Shown here: positions 25,082 through 37,805 of the stretch, in pieces
Position numbering within the stretch: the first letter of the stretch is position 1
How the letters are laid out: each line of letters starts with the position of its first letter
NCBI GenBank assembly: GCA_030533445.1
Contig: CM060070.1
Location: 22,262,001-22,326,000 of the forward strand
DNA: 64,000 nucleotides
From: Cyprinodon diabolis
Taxonomy: Eukaryota; Chordata; Actinopteri; Cyprinodontiformes; Cyprinodontidae
Direction: 5' to 3'
Program-made: the position numbers and the translations under genes
Notes under the pieces: model-generated
What the model saw: only the letters and a program-made list of their open reading frames with translations
What the model was told of the DNA's origin: nothing
The model's database searches: none

Positions 25082-25800
25082 ATAAAGTATTTCTGATTTA
25101 TTTATTTGTTTATTTGTCAGGGACAGTACACGTTAATGGACATTTCTGTAAATTTGTCAGTATTAGCTATGAAGCTAGCTCAACTAGCTCAGCTATTGTC
25201 CCTGAGACAACAGTTGAGACCTCAGCATATATATGTACAAGGCAACACTTGATCCTTACATTTGGTTGAGGCATGCACAAGATGAGCACATTGTTGATTT
25301 GACTTTAACGTTTTTTAATGGAGTCCTGAATGTTTTAAAAGTGAATTATTCTCTGATAGTGAGAGGGATGTTATTCCAGATGTTACATTCCCTAAATGTA
25401 AGACAATGTGGCCAAAGGTGGTCCATCGGAAGGGCACTTCAGTGTCCTGTAGTCATAGACCAAGTGGCTTTGCCAGAAGAGGATTTCATCTTTATGAATT
25501 CCCTCAATGGCAGTGGTGCAAGTCCATTGAGTACTCTATAAACCATGCACCAAATTTAAGGTATTTAATGTGTAAAGTCTTGTAAGTCTCAGGAATGCGA
25601 CAATGGTTGTACAAAAAAGTTTTTTTTTTCCAGCAAAAATCTTTAAAGTTTTTTTATATAGTGACTCTATTTGTTTAAATGCGGTTTCATTTGTAAGAGA
25701 CCAGGTTGTAAAAAAGTATTTGATGTGCGAGAAAAACCATAGCATGCCTGAAATGTCATTTATAAACAAATACATCTGAAGTTATGAAGACTGAATTTAA
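25082..25800 (-). mobile_element. LINE 3' fragment, minus strand
   Basis: On the minus strand 25536-25775 encodes a C-terminal reverse transcriptase-like segment (HIKYFFTTWSLTNETAFK, IESLYKKTLKIF). Further decayed codons follow in shifted frames down to about 25240. The 3' end, reversed, carries the (TTTA)n and TTTGTCAGGGACAGTACA motif at 25090-25125, a known LINE 3' tail in fish. It is truncated and frameshifted; the clade is not determined. Confidence 0.6.
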
Positions 25801-28800
25801 CTGTTTTGGAGATTTTCTTAATGGAAAAGAACATGTTAGGATTAGGTAGCATAACTGAACGTAATGTGTACCTTGATTTTTGTTGATATTGGAACTCCTT
25901 TATCATTTTAAATGTATCTTGTGAGGGTCACTGAGGGATATTACAAATTATAGGAACTTTGATAAACACCCTTGTATTTGATAAATACCCTTGTATATAT
26001 GAACTGTAAATATGATATGGTTGAGTGATTGCCCTGATAGAGGGAATGCTCAAATGTAAGTATTGAAGAGAAGATGTATGTATGCTCAGACAGCTTTCAG
26101 AACAAGCTTGATAAATATTTTATGGTGCGTTAACACTGAACGTGAAACCAGCTGACAAAACAGACATTCTAAGGCTTTTGCTCACCTTACCTGGATTTTA
26201 CAGAGCGGCATCCCTTAAACAAGTGACATCCTCCACAGATGTTACCAGTTCGGGGAATGCAGGAACTACAGCTAGATCATAGACACTTGTAGCAAAACTT
26301 AGGGTAAAGTGAGATATTCTGGAGCTCAGACAGAAACTGAGGCAAATCAGAACAGGAACTACGGGAGACAGAGCACCAGAACTGATACGAGGAGACTGGC
26401 TGTGTCATCCTCTTGAGCTTAGGAACCACAGCAGGAGATTTAAACAGTTGACTGGGCAAAGAGAACTCCTGAACAGGGGAGAGGCAGCAGCTGGCTGGGT
26501 TTAGCTCTATAGGCTAACAGTGGGAGATTGAAGGAGAAGCGCAATAGCTCAGAGAGGTCCGCCAGGCATAGGCAACTAGAGCGGGGAACGAGGCGGGAGG
26601 TGTTTACGCTAGTGGTAAAGTAGAATTCATACATTATTTATAAATATATTATGTTCTCTATCTTCCATTTGAAACAATAAGTCTTGTCTCCACTGTGCTC
26701 AATTCATCCTACATTCTCACAAAATCTAATCGCAGATTGTTTGTCACAATCTCCAAAAACTCCTGTAAATTTCAAATCACCACCTTCCCTTCTGTGATGT
26801 TGCTCTCACTTCACCGTATTCACCAAAAGGTGTTTTTTGGCTGACTAAAATTGCAACCTCCAAGTTGTTTCACCTAAGAGTGCTGCTGGTAAATAAGTTG
26901 TTATCCTGTCATCTGCATCGGGATAATGTAATCTGCTTAGGCCACAAAAATCATGTTAACATACCCTTATAATTTACAAAAAAAGGAACTAATCTAATGA
27001 AACAGAAGAAGACTTATTTCTGGGTGTTTTCCTGCTAGGTATTTTCCCTTTCAAGTAACCCTCACTAGATGATTGAGTGATGACAAAGTATTTTGCCATT
27101 CTACTACACACCAAACTCACTTTTAAGCATATATGTGTAATTTATTATAAAACATTTCCGAAAAGGGATTTAGAATTCACTTTCACTTATTCATTTAACA
27201 CTTTTAAACAAGTTTCTAAAATGAGTGTGTGTGTGGGGGGTCATATTCCTAACATTTCTTGCTGTTGCTATGGTGAAAACTACACTGAAGCAGAGCTTTG
27301 TTTACATTTCTTACCCACCTCGAAGATGTTTATTATGCCTCCCTATTGTCAGCTTGGTGTCCTCTGCCTAGGATGTTCCAGTGCATGTTTTCCCACTTGC
27401 TGGCATTGTTAGGAGACACTGTAGAGATCTCTGTGACTGCGACTGTGACTAAATTCAGACATATCTATTTGTAAAAGCCTAATGTGGCAAAACCTAGGCT
27501 ACTTTGATTCTTATGCTTTAAGTAAACACGGTTATAACTTATGTATAACACAACAAACTCCTAATCATTCCAAACTCAATAATTACACATGGAAAAGGGA
27601 CCTGCACCACTCTGTCGACATTTTCAAAAATAAGCTTTTGAAAAAGCTTTTGAACTAGTGTGCCATTATACACTTCTGAATGGCAATATTTTCAGTTTGC
27701 CTGCAGAGAAAAAAAAAAGTTTCATAGCTTATTTTCTTTGTATTCCAAAGATACAAACTACATACAGAAAAGCAAATGCTTTCTAGCACTTTAAACATCC
27801 ACTAAACATGTATGATAAAAATGTATAAAAAATGTCTGCTATGAAATACTGGAGGACATTTTCTTTCTAAACCTATGAACACACAGTGACCAGTAATGGA
27901 ACAGATGGATAAATCCATGCTGGATCATTTGTGAACTCCAATTGAGCCAGGCACCATTGGCCAGATGGAGAAGGGATTTTGGTGTAGGGTTAAATACTTA
28001 TAAAGTACAGTATATGTATGAAAATCAGGAAAAAAAACAGAGTACAGAAATGTACTCTGAATCAGACTAATGAGTATAGACAACTTTTACGGGAATTTCT
28101 GGTTTGCTTTTATTCTGCTACTCATTTCTGCCCTAAAAGGGTAACTATTGATCTATGTTGGATATTGATGGCTCAAAAATAGGTGCATTGTGATTTATTT
28201 CTCATAAAAGAAAGTAGTTATCAATTCTTCATTGTGCTGTGATATTAAAATGTGATGATAAATGGTTGTAATGCCTAATGTTAAAACAAGCAATATACTG
28301 TATTTCATACTTTGTTAAGTCCATAGCAGTGGAGAGAAACACCAGAAAACCTGGAAGGTTTGGAAGCTTATCAACACTTAAACAGCGACAAAGTTGGCTG
28401 TTTGCTGATACACAAAAACAGCAATATGATTTAAACGAAGGCAGATGGTTAAATAAGCCAGTGTCCTTATGATTCCTACTATAATGCTGGGGTGGTGGTT
28501 ACCGAGCATAGAGAGGTGAAGACTGTGGGCTTCACTGCTAAAAATGGGCTCGGACAGTCATGCAGCATGCAAGTCAATGCCATCCTTTCAAAAGAGAGTA
28601 CATCCAGTCACCCCATTGCGCTTTTGAAAAAAACAAAAACAAACATCTGTTTCTCCAAAGTGCTCTTCTTCCTGTGTTATTGCTGCCTCACTAGTCTGCT
28701 GCAGGGCAGACCAGTGTGCACCTGCGTGGATATGGGCCCTCTATTTTTTCTGAGTTTTATGGGAAAGTGACAACTCGTCCAGGTTTAGACAACATGACTC

Positions 28801-28916
28801 TTTTACAACTTTATTTAAACCAATAGACAGTTGATGTCTTCAACCATAATTCCAACTGTTACATCTCCAGCTCTAACTCTGTATGTTCTCTGTGAGATAC
28901 TCCAAGAAGTTCTTAG
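25801..28916. other. Unassigned intergenic sequence
   Basis: The 26200-26620 stretch is richer in G and C and somewhat LTR-like in texture, but no ends were found. Nothing else recognised. Confidence 0.45.
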
Positions 28917-29729
28917 TGTCATGATGTTACAAAGTTCAGACCCAAATGCTGAAAATTGAACAGAGAGACCAGGGAAAAGGTTTAACAGATTTATTGAAGA
29001 AGTTTAGCAGAGGGGGTAGTGTTGCTCTCAACACTGCTCAACCAGAACTGTAAAGTGAGGGTAAGACACAGCGGTTAGTTCAGGCTCAGAGGGGAATTTG
29101 ACTCGAGAACTTGGGGAAGAGGATTTGGTTGCAGACTCACGTTTCCAGAGAAGTTGTTGAATCCTTGACTCCTGTCTTTGTGCCGTGGTTCCAGTGTTTC
29201 TCTGATTCGGTGGAGGGCGGAACAGGGTTTACACAGAATGCAGTTGAAAGTTGGTGAACGGAGAAACTGACTGCCACTCAGATTTCCTGCGGTACATGAA
29301 CGGGTCGTAGTGGAGAATATCCCTTTCTCAGTGAGAAGCTCAAACGATCTCTTGGGGAAAGTGGATCCAAACCTCCTGTTTGAACCCCAGCTCAGTTTGA
29401 AGCTCAGTTGATCCTTCCAGGGAGTGAAGGTCCGAGAAATCCAGTTTGCAGGATGACTTCCTGCCGAGAGGCAAAGACAAAAACAAAGTTAAACTCAGGT
29501 TGACCAAAAGCTCAGCTTGACTCAGCAAAAAACTCAGCTTGGCTAGAGTACCCTAAACTGGCAAACACTCTGGCGTCGAAGTACTGGCAGTCAGCAGCTT
29601 AAGAACACTCCGTTTAATGTGGAAACCATCAGCAGGTGATGAAGAGGAGGCACACCAGAACCAGGCGCCTCCTGGTGGATGAAGGGAGACAAACACAGAC
29701 ACACAAACACAAAAACAGGAGTCCTGACA
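28917..29729 (-). mobile_element. Solo LTR, minus orientation
   Basis: It starts TGTCATGATG and ends GTCCTGACA (inverted TGTCA...TGACA), flanked by CTTAG (28912-28916) and CTCAG (29730-29734), a 5-bp target duplication with one mismatch. Read on the minus strand it has AATAAA near its 3' end (plus-strand TTTATT at about 28990) followed by the U5-like segment CAGCATTTGGGTCTG. No internal retroelement genes adjoin it. The layout suggests a Ty3/gypsy-type LTR, an inference from its form. Confidence 0.7.
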
Positions 29730-29762
29730 CTCAGCAGAAACCAACCAAATTGGTGGTCACCA

Positions 29763-30220
29763 TGTAACGATCTTGGTTCTGTTGTTTTTCTTTAAGTTTT
29801 CAGTTTCACGTTTACCCAGGTTTTTCCTTGTTTTCTAGCTTTATTGGTGTGTCTGTATTCATTTAAGTTGCTTAGGTTTTTCTTTCTGTCCTCTGTTGCC
29901 CCCTTGTGTTCTTTTCCCTTGGCTTCCTCATCAGCTCTAGTCACACCTGCTCCCTATCAGCTCATTAGCCCTACCTTTGTTCAGTCAGCCATAAATACAC
30001 TCCCTCTGCAGTCCCTCTTTGCTGGTTGCTCGTCTTACCTCTTCTCACCCTGGCTCTTCTCCACCCTTTTTGGATACCTGTTTTTGTTTAACATTTTTTA
30101 GTTGGATTTTTGGATTCCTGTTTTTGCTGCCTGATATCCAATAAACCTTTTAAGAACTCAGCTCTGCCTGTCAGCCTCTGCATTTGGGTCCTCATAAAAA
30201 CCTTCAAACAAATCGTGACA
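29763..30220 (+). mobile_element. Solo LTR, plus orientation, copy A
   Basis: Ends are TGTAACGAT and ATCGTGACA (inverted with one mismatch), flanked by CACCA and CATCA (four of five bases match). Inside are a TATA-like box (CCATAAATACA near 29990), a polyadenylation signal (CCAATAAACC near 30142) and the U5-like stretch CTCTGCATTTGGGTCCTC. It is the same family as 31596-32062. No gag or pol adjoins it. Confidence 0.75.
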
Positions 30221-31595
30221 CATCATAGTTCTTGCTGTGAAACTTGTCTATAGTAAAAAGCATTAATTTATCTAATTGTTAATAAATAAAAGCACTTGTG
30301 GTTTAAGTTTGCACTACATGAAAAGATAAATGTATGGGAGATGCTGTTTGAAGTATATGTTTTAAATATTCTGAACAGCAAAGCAGCCAGAAAGATTTTA
30401 GGGATAAAGAAAACATTTTCAAATGATTAAAATTGGGTTATTTTAATCCAAACCATCTCTAAATAACTGTCATATTTCTGACATATAGTTGTCAAAAAGT
30501 GTTAGATTGTTGTAGGACTTATAAGAGATCATGACAAGAAAAATAAGGAGTGTTATTTTTGGCTTAGATAGTAATAACCTAACACAAAATCAATGTCATC
30601 AGCTGTGAGGTTGTAGAGAAAGAGAAGAAAGCATCAGGACAGACATGGGAAGGCTACTGGTTGGTCTAATTTTAGGATGAAGTGTAAGAGCATCTACTTA
30701 ATACAGAGTGATTCATTTTAAATATTAACTTTAAAGAAAAAGTCCATTAACAAGATGTGTCATGTATTTACAAATGCAGAGGACCTTTAGATTTGGTTGA
30801 GGAAGACAGACATGAGGTTGGTGGTGGCATCTGTCAGACCAAAGGTGACATTAGGTGGTAATAAACAAATAATAAGATAGCAAAAAACTTGATAGGGTTT
30901 TTGTAGAGGAACAGAGAGCGAGTGTACAGAAACTCTGTAGTAAAAAAACATGTATAAGTCCATGAATAACAGACATAAAACAAAATAAAAGGTGGTTTGA
31001 GCCCTGTAATGTGACTGCATACCCCTTAGAAAATAAGTTGTTTTACCCCGTCTAAAGGGAGATAAAAATGAGGAGGCACTTTTAGACATCTGGAAATTGG
31101 AACACAGGAGGAAACAAAATTGTGGAGGTACTTTTTTTCCCAGGCAAGGCAAGTTTATTCATGTAGCACATTTCAGTAGCGAGAATACAATGTCCAGAAG
31201 TTTTAGTTGGGAACGACTCAACTTTATATGGATGTACAGATTGCCTCTCTAATCTTTAGTTTTTTTTTAGTGAAGACATGAACAAATTCATTGCAGGTGC
31301 TTGAAGTACAGATACTACAGCAGGGTTCGATATCTAGTAAAAATACTAATTCCATTTGGAAATCATCTTATTTACCGACTTCAATTATGGATGATACCCT
31401 TAATTTAAATTAAGGGTTACTTACTTACTCTTATAAGGTTCCTTTGGCTAACAGAGTAATTGGAAATTATGCATTTAGAATGAAATAAAGTCAGAAAAAT
31501 CAGTTACAGGCACTTTCGAAATGTTCAGACCCTTAATGATTATCAAGTCCAGAATGTATTCCTGTCTGTGCATAAGCTGTTTAACAAGTTGTGTC
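30221..31595. other. Unassigned sequence between two solo LTRs
   Basis: No retroelement genes are present, so this is not the interior of a complete element. A short LINE/SINE-type tail fragment (CAAGGCAAGTTTATTCATGT) lies at 31145-31190. Confidence 0.55.
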
Positions 31596-32062
31596 TGTCA
31601 CAGTTTTGGTTCTTTTAAGGTTTTCTTTTGAGTGTTCAGTTTTTCTTTGATCCTTGTTTTCTTTGTTTTCTAGTTTTATTGGTTTAATTCCTATTTTGTT
31701 GGAGTGTGTTTTCTGGAAGTATTTGAGTTGTTAGGTATTTCTTCATTGCCCTCTTGTATTGGTCTCCTTTTCCCTAGCTCCTTTCTAGACTCCCCTGTTC
31801 ACACCTGCTTCTGATCAGTTCATTACTCCTGTTTTTTTTCTGTCTCCTATACATACTTTCCTGTGCAGTTTCTCAGTGCTGGTTCCTCGTCTTTTCCTGG
31901 CTCCCCATGTAAGTTTTCTCATGAAGTTATCTGGTTTTTGGTTCCATGTAATGTGTACTTTGGTTTTTGAATTTTTGCCTCAGTTAATTAAATCTACAAT
32001 AACTCTCCTCTGCCTCCTCACCTCTGCATTTGGGTAATCAAAACCTCAACCTAACCCTGACA
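31596..32062 (+). mobile_element. Solo LTR, plus orientation, copy B
   Basis: Starts TGTCACAG and ends CCTGACA, with a perfect 5-bp target duplication GTGTC (31591-31595 and 32063-32067). Its order of blocks parallels copy A: CCCTCTTGTATTGG, CACACCTGCTTCTGATCAG, a CTCAGTGCTGGTTCCTCGTC block, then CTCTGCATTTGGGTAATC before the end. The perfect target duplication shows an independent insertion followed by LTR-LTR recombination. Confidence 0.82.
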
Positions 32063-32067
32063 GTGTC

Positions 32068-32884
32068 AAACAAAAGTTTCTAAGAATTTCACATATTAGA
32101 TTTATACTTCTATATAGCCTATATCTTGGTTGCTTAGCATCTCTTACGTGCATCTCCAAGTCTTCCAAAGCTGTATTTGTATTACAAGATTTCATTAGGG
32201 TTTATTTTTACTTTTGTAACTTAAAGTACATATCTTAGCTTGACAATTTCTTTGCTTAGGTAAACAGTTGAAACTCATACTTCTACTTTAGTAGTTGCTG
32301 TGTGTTTGTTTGCAACCCCTGCTGAGTCAGTTCAAACTCAAAAGAATCTCTGCTTTTACTCTCTTTTCATTGCTGGTCTCCTGGGGTTTTCAGTCAGAGC
32401 TCTATGACTCTGCCATGTGGTTGCCACAGAACTTCAATATTTAAACCTTAAAAGTAGAACATCTTAATTCAAGTACTGTATGTGACAGATTACATACACT
32501 AACATAATACAGAGATGTTTTAAGCTGTTTTATAAAAAAAATAATTTTGTTATTAAAATATTGAATACACATTTTTCAAAGTTAATTAAACCTAACATAC
32601 TCTTTTTTTAAAATTATTTAATACATTTTCAATTAAATAAGTTTGTATTTCAGTCATAACAGACTGCATAGAGGATGAAGCTCACTGGGGCAATGTTGAT
32701 CATGTTCAGAGACAGGGTTGCTTCCAAAAACAACATGATTTTGTAAAAGGTTGTATGCATTGATAATACTGTAGTTGACTATTAATCACTTATTTTTTTC
32801 TCATACACTGATTTTTTACAGTTCTTTGATACATCCAATTATTGAAATATACTAAGAATGACTAAAAGTATCTTTTTTTCTTGT
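32068..32884. other. Unassigned AT-rich sequence
   Basis: No recognisable gene or repeat family. Confidence 0.5.
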
Positions 32885-33456
32885 CACTCTCAGCACTTTT
32901 ATAGTTTTTTTAAGGTCTGAGCTCCTCTCCCAAATTTTAGCTGACCGCAAACAGTGCCGCAGACAGGAGGCTTGTTTTGTTTTTATGACCGAAATTGTGG
33001 AAAACAACTCGTGAAGTTTGACCCGCTAAAAGAGCGAGATGCGCAAAAACGCTGGGACCCTTTTTCCACCTGGATCCCCGCTCTTTTTGGCCCTCATGTC
33101 CTTCCGTCTTCGGACTAAACTCGCCCCCACTTCCTCGCCGCCTCTGCCGTATCTAGACCCACAGCGTGTAGCTCAGCCCATGCTTCAATATTGAGCATAA
33201 TTTAAAAATGTCTGTGTCAAGCTTACTGCAACACACTGCTGTAAGAGTATAACCAGGAAGCGAGGTAGGAGGGCAAAATAGGTTTAGCACCACCGCAGCA
33301 CGGGAGGGAGAATTACGTCCAGGAGCAAATGGATAAAAATAGACCGAAGGTAAAAAAAAAACATGAATCGATTATCTTGCGGACGTATCGATGCATCGGA
33401 TCGTCGGCTTTTGGATCGATGCATCGATACAAAGCGATTATTATTTACACCCCTAG
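32885..33456. mobile_element. hAT-type 3' end fragment
   Basis: The right edge reads GATCGATGCATCGATAC...ATTATTTACACCCCTAG, a form typical of a hAT-group terminus (reverse complement CTAGGGGTGTAAATAATAAT). The region upstream is GC-richer than its neighbours (GACCCGCTAAAAGAGCGAG, CTCGCCCCCACTTCCTCGCC). No left terminus was found, so the left limit is approximate. Confidence 0.5.
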
Positions 33457-33887
33457 TAATTTATAAGTTTTACAAGTACATTGAATTTACCAAATTCTTG
33501 AAGGTATAATTAAAGCTGTATCTATGTCTACAGTAGGACGAACATTGTTGTAAATATTTCCTGCTACTCAGCTTTAAGTGGTGGCAAGGTAACCTTTCTG
33601 CTTCAAATCCCTAGATAAGACGATGGCTACAAGTAAAGTGACAAGATTACAAGATTATCTCAGGAGTTTTGGTCAGGTTTTCCAAGCAGGGAAAGTTAAC
33701 TATCTGACCTCCATTTTGAATTCACACAGCTCCTTATAAAGCTTCACTAATGAGAGGTTGATGGAGAACACCTGTAGAGCCTCACTTCCCCAATCATATC
33801 CCGCAGAGAGGAACAGCACGTAAACACAAAGCCTAGATCTGTACAACACTAGTGGATATCACATTGTCACACACACACCCATACACA

Positions 33888-33890
<3 letters not shown>

Positions 33891-33967
<77 letters not shown>
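33891..33967. repeat. (TA)n microsatellite
   Basis: Pure TA run following an (AC)n-like ACACACACCCATACACACAC stretch. Confidence 0.95.
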
Positions 33968-33970
<3 letters not shown>

Positions 33971-34529
33971 GTTTAGGACTAAGGTGTGAATTCAGTTTAG
34001 GTGAGGGTTAGGTATATACAGTAGTCTAGTTGTATAAAAAAGGATGGATGGTGGAATTTTTTATTTTTTTTTGGAAGCATATATACCCTCATGAATATAG
34101 TCTATTAACCTAAAGCAATATGCATGGTATGGGAGTTACATATCAGGCATGGACTGGACTGGCATGGCTGTCACTGCCCCTACATAGTTAGGGACAAATG
34201 CAGAGGATAAATTTCAACTTCATAGTGGTGGTAGGCCACTTCTTTGATTTTATTTATTTAGCTCAGGCTACTTGTAAGCAAACAGCCCACCAAATGTTGA
34301 AAGGACAATATCATTGCCACTACTGTTAATATATAGTATAAATTTTACACATTCAGTATTAAAATGTCACAGAGAATGGTCATTTAAGAAGGGGGATGAT
34401 TTTTAAATTTTTAAAAAAAAGGGGGATGTCATCCCCCCTGGGTATATATTGGTAAAAGTTAGGCTTATGGTAAGGGTCTGTTATATAAAATTAATGAAAA
34501 CAAAGCTGTGTGTGTTTCTGTGTGTGTAC
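33968..34529. other. Unassigned sequence
   Basis: Nothing recognised. Confidence 0.5.
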
Positions 34530-35565
34530 AGGAGCTGTGCTGCAACAGGCTCGGAACTGTTCCTCACCTACTGGCTGAAGAAGCTGACTTCTCTCCTTGA
34601 ATGCCTATTGGCACACATGACCCAACTGCTGAAAAATGAGACCCCAGAAGGGGACAAGCTCAACCAGTATCGGCCAATAACCTGTCTCTCCACAACATGG
34701 AAGCTCGTTTAAGGCATTATAGCATCAAAGATTGCCTGAATTTAAAACATATTGCTTTATTGTATATTTCCACCCATGCAACATCAACCAACTCCGCTCC
34801 TCTGTCAACCCCATACCACTTCTATTGTTGTTTATCACTTCTCACCTGGACTACTGAAATTCTCTTCTCTCTGGTGTCGCTCAAACATTCCTACATAAAC
34901 TCAGAACTTGGAATTCAGCTGCCTACACCATGACAATGATAACTCTTACCAAATCCAGTTGGAGGGTATGCACAAACATCTTTCCCATCCAAAAAGACTG
35001 ATTGTGTCCTTTTACTGGTTTTTCAAAATTGAAAAAGGGGGTATAAATAATAGGGAGTCTATAACTACATCCAGCAATGCAGCCATGTTTGTTTTCCTGG
35101 TTGAAGTCACCTATGCATTTTATTGGTCTGAAAAATATCTGTATACAAAAGAGTTTGTGAATTCACAAATTTCAACACAATTCATCTGTCTTCCAAGGTA
35201 AGACGTGGACCCCCTCAGTCAAATAATAAACAAGACTGGCTATGGATACACTCAGGAATGGGGACACTATCAGCCTCCCCCTTAAATGGAAGACATCAAT
35301 CTATATTCTAAGAATGAGTGAGATATTTAGTTGTTGATCTAGACCATAAGGATCTACATGAGGGACATCAGATATAATTTTGGCTTATGAAATGTGGTTG
35401 GATAGTGACAAAATGAGTGAAGATAATCTACAGAGGAAATCGCTTTTCCAGAAAGCAGAAAAGCTGATGTAGAAGAGAGCTATAAGTACCTTGGAATACT
35501 ACTGGGAAGTAGCAACCATGAAGAGGCCTCAAACAGCATCAGGAGCAATAACCCACATTGGAGAA
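34530..35565 (+). mobile_element. Old LINE remnant in two pieces, with an L2-like insert
   Basis: 34530-34735 encodes a reverse transcriptase block (LNQYRPITCLSTTWKLV, then GIIASKIA after a stop). The later piece 35200-35565 carries DPLSQIINKTGYGY, MEDINLYSKNE (where a MDD catalytic motif is usual) and ESYKYLGILLGSSNHEEA, in shifting frames. The order matches one LINE with the middle replaced. Between them 34820-34945 looks like an L2-type segment (LITSHLDY*NSLLSGV). All parts are full of stops and frameshifts. The clade of the outer LINE is not assigned. Confidence 0.65.
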
Positions 35566-35589
35566 GTAGAACCAAAATACGTTGTATCT

Positions 35590-36697
35590 GGAAGATGGTA
35601 TCTCATTCCACACCACCTTCCTGTAGATCTCACATTTCATGAAGGACCACAGGTTCTCGATGGGGTTCAGATCAGGTGAACAAGGGGGCCATGTCATTAT
35701 TTTTTCTACTTTTAGACTTTTTCTTGCCAGCCACGCTGTGGTGTATTTTGATGCCTATCCCCGAGCATTGTCCTGCATGCATATCATGTTTTTCTTCAAT
35801 GATGGCGACTTCTTCTTGTACCACATTTGAAGAAGGTGTCTTCCAGAAACTGGCAGTAGGTCTGGGAGTTGATTTTGACTCCATCATCAACCCGAAAAGG
35901 TCCCACAAGCTAATCTTGGATGATACCAGCCTATACCTGTACCCCACCTCCACCTTGCTGGCGTCTTAGTCGATAAGGAAGTTGCTGCCCTTTACTGACC
36001 CAGCCTGGTGCCCATCCATCTGACCCATCAAGACTCACTCTCATTTCATCAGACCAAAACACCTTGGAGAAATCAGTCTTCAAATATTTCTTGGCCCAAT
36101 CCTGACATTTTGTCTTGTGTGTCTTGTTCAAAGGTGGCCTTTTTTTGTCTTACCTTACCTTGGCCAGGTCCCTGGGTATTGAGCACCTTGTGCTTCTCGG
36201 CACTCCAGACTTGTTGCAGCTCTGAAATATGGCACAACTGGTGGCTAATGGCTTCCTGGCAGCTTCACGCTTGATCCTTCTCAATTCATGGGGAGTTATT
36301 TTGCATCTTCTTTTTTCAACATGCTTCTTGCACCCCTGTTGGCTATTTGCCATGAACCGCTTGATTGTGTGATGATCCCGCGTCAAAAGCTTGGCAATTT
36401 CCAAACTGCTGCACCCCTCTGAAAGACATCTGACAAATTTTGACTTTTCAGAGTCGGTCAAATCTCTTTTCTGACCCATTTTGCCAAAGAAAAGCAAGTT
36501 GCCTAATAATTAAGCACACCTTATATAGGGTATTGATGTCATTAGGCCACACCCCTTCTCATTACAGAGATGCACACCACCTGATTTACTTAATTGGTAG
36601 TTGACTTTCAAGCCTATACAGCTTGGAGTAGGACAACATGTATAAAAAGGATGAGGTAATCGAAATAGTCATTTGCCTAAAAATTCTGCACATAGTG
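35590..36697 (-). mobile_element. Tc1-like transposon remnant with IR/DR-type right end
   Basis: The right end ends CTGCACATAGTG followed by TA (36698-36699). Two direct repeats of a TTGCCTAAtAATT-like motif sit about 180 bp apart, at 36496-36516 and 36671-36691, the double-site arrangement common in fish Tc1 elements. The left terminal repeat is missing, so the element is truncated near 35590 or earlier, next to the old LINE. Confidence 0.8.
35600..36479 (-). pseudogene. Tc1-like transposase, frameshifted
   Basis: The N-terminus starts at ATG 36479 (MGQKRDLTDSEKSKFVRCLS) with a helix-turn-helix region. Later frames give DWAKKYLKTDFSKVFWSDEM with the first catalytic Asp, a decayed middle (35672-35953), and [15 protein letters not shown] with the catalytic Glu near 35655-35697. 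The parts lie in different frames, so at least two frameshifts separate them. It cannot encode a working transposase. Confidence 0.82.
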
Positions 36698-36699
36698 TA

Positions 36700-37805
36700 T
36701 TGGCAAAAGTTGTCACCAAAAAAAAGAAAAAAGCAGCAATTTCCAACACTTTTAATTTAATGGATTTGCCCCACTCAAAATGAAAAAAAAAAAACAAAAA
36801 AAAACAAACCAAACAAACCAAAAACAAACCTTGAGTAGTATGCTATGTGTAAGATTTCTGCTTTGGCCAGAATGAAGGCCCTGCTCTTGAGGAAAGTAAA
36901 TGTTACACCTTTCAGGTAAATGTTTTTGTTCACATTGAAACAATGAAATGTGTGCTAAAGCTTCTGGTAAGTATAAACACCTGTAACTCTTTGTCTCTCC
37001 CTTTAATTACATTGTTTTTAGCGTTTCTACTTACAAGTTGTATCTATTTTTTGTGTCTGTCCTAACTTCTCCAGTGGCTTTTTTAAATATGCAAATTTAA
37101 GAGATATCTGGATGGTGTTTTGATATAATTTACTAATCTAAATCTTTTGTCACAATCAGCACTGGATGCCTGAAATGTAGCACAAATATTCAGCAGCTGT
37201 GAGATCTCCTTTAGCTCCTCACATGTAAGTGCTTTAGCCACCATGTCTGAAAATCTAAGAAAGTGCTGATTGACCTTTGTTTATGCTTTGGCCTTATCAT
37301 GTACTGTACTTGGAAAAAAAAAGAAAAAAAAAAAAAAAAAAAAAAAAGAAAATTAAGGGACATGAAGCATGGTGCTAAGTGATACACAAATGCGTCTTAA
37401 GCTATTATTTTATTTTATAGAACTGGTTTGATAGAGATATATTAAACTGGCATTGAGTGTCCAGCAGGCTGATATGCTACTGTATAAGAACCCAAAATGT
37501 AATCAAAATAAATATGAATGCATTCCCTATTGAGAATTGTTCTCATTATATTTAATCTGATATGGCGAGTAAAATTTGTTCTTCGCTTATCTATATTATG
37601 CAACAAATTGGGGGAACGACAGCTCAGTGGTTTCTTGTATTTTCATTGTTGGTTTTAAGTTGCAAAATAAAATGATACATGGATTCAAAATGATACAGGA
37701 AAAAATTTTTGGTCTAATCAATTTAAAGCTGAGAATGCATGAGAGCCTGAAAAAGTACGAGCAGAGTGTAACTGCGCAAGTACGCAGCTTGGAGGGAACA
37801 TTGTT
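36700..37805. other. Unassigned sequence with A-rich runs
   Basis: An AAAC-rich stretch lies at 36783-36832 and a poly(A) run at about 37313-37348. Otherwise nothing recognised. Confidence 0.5.

Noticed and set aside
29763..32062. A single LTR retrotransposon bounded by the two plus-strand LTRs
   Set aside because: The LTRs have different flanking duplications, lie only 1.4 kb apart and have no gag, pol or primer site between them, so they are two solo LTRs.
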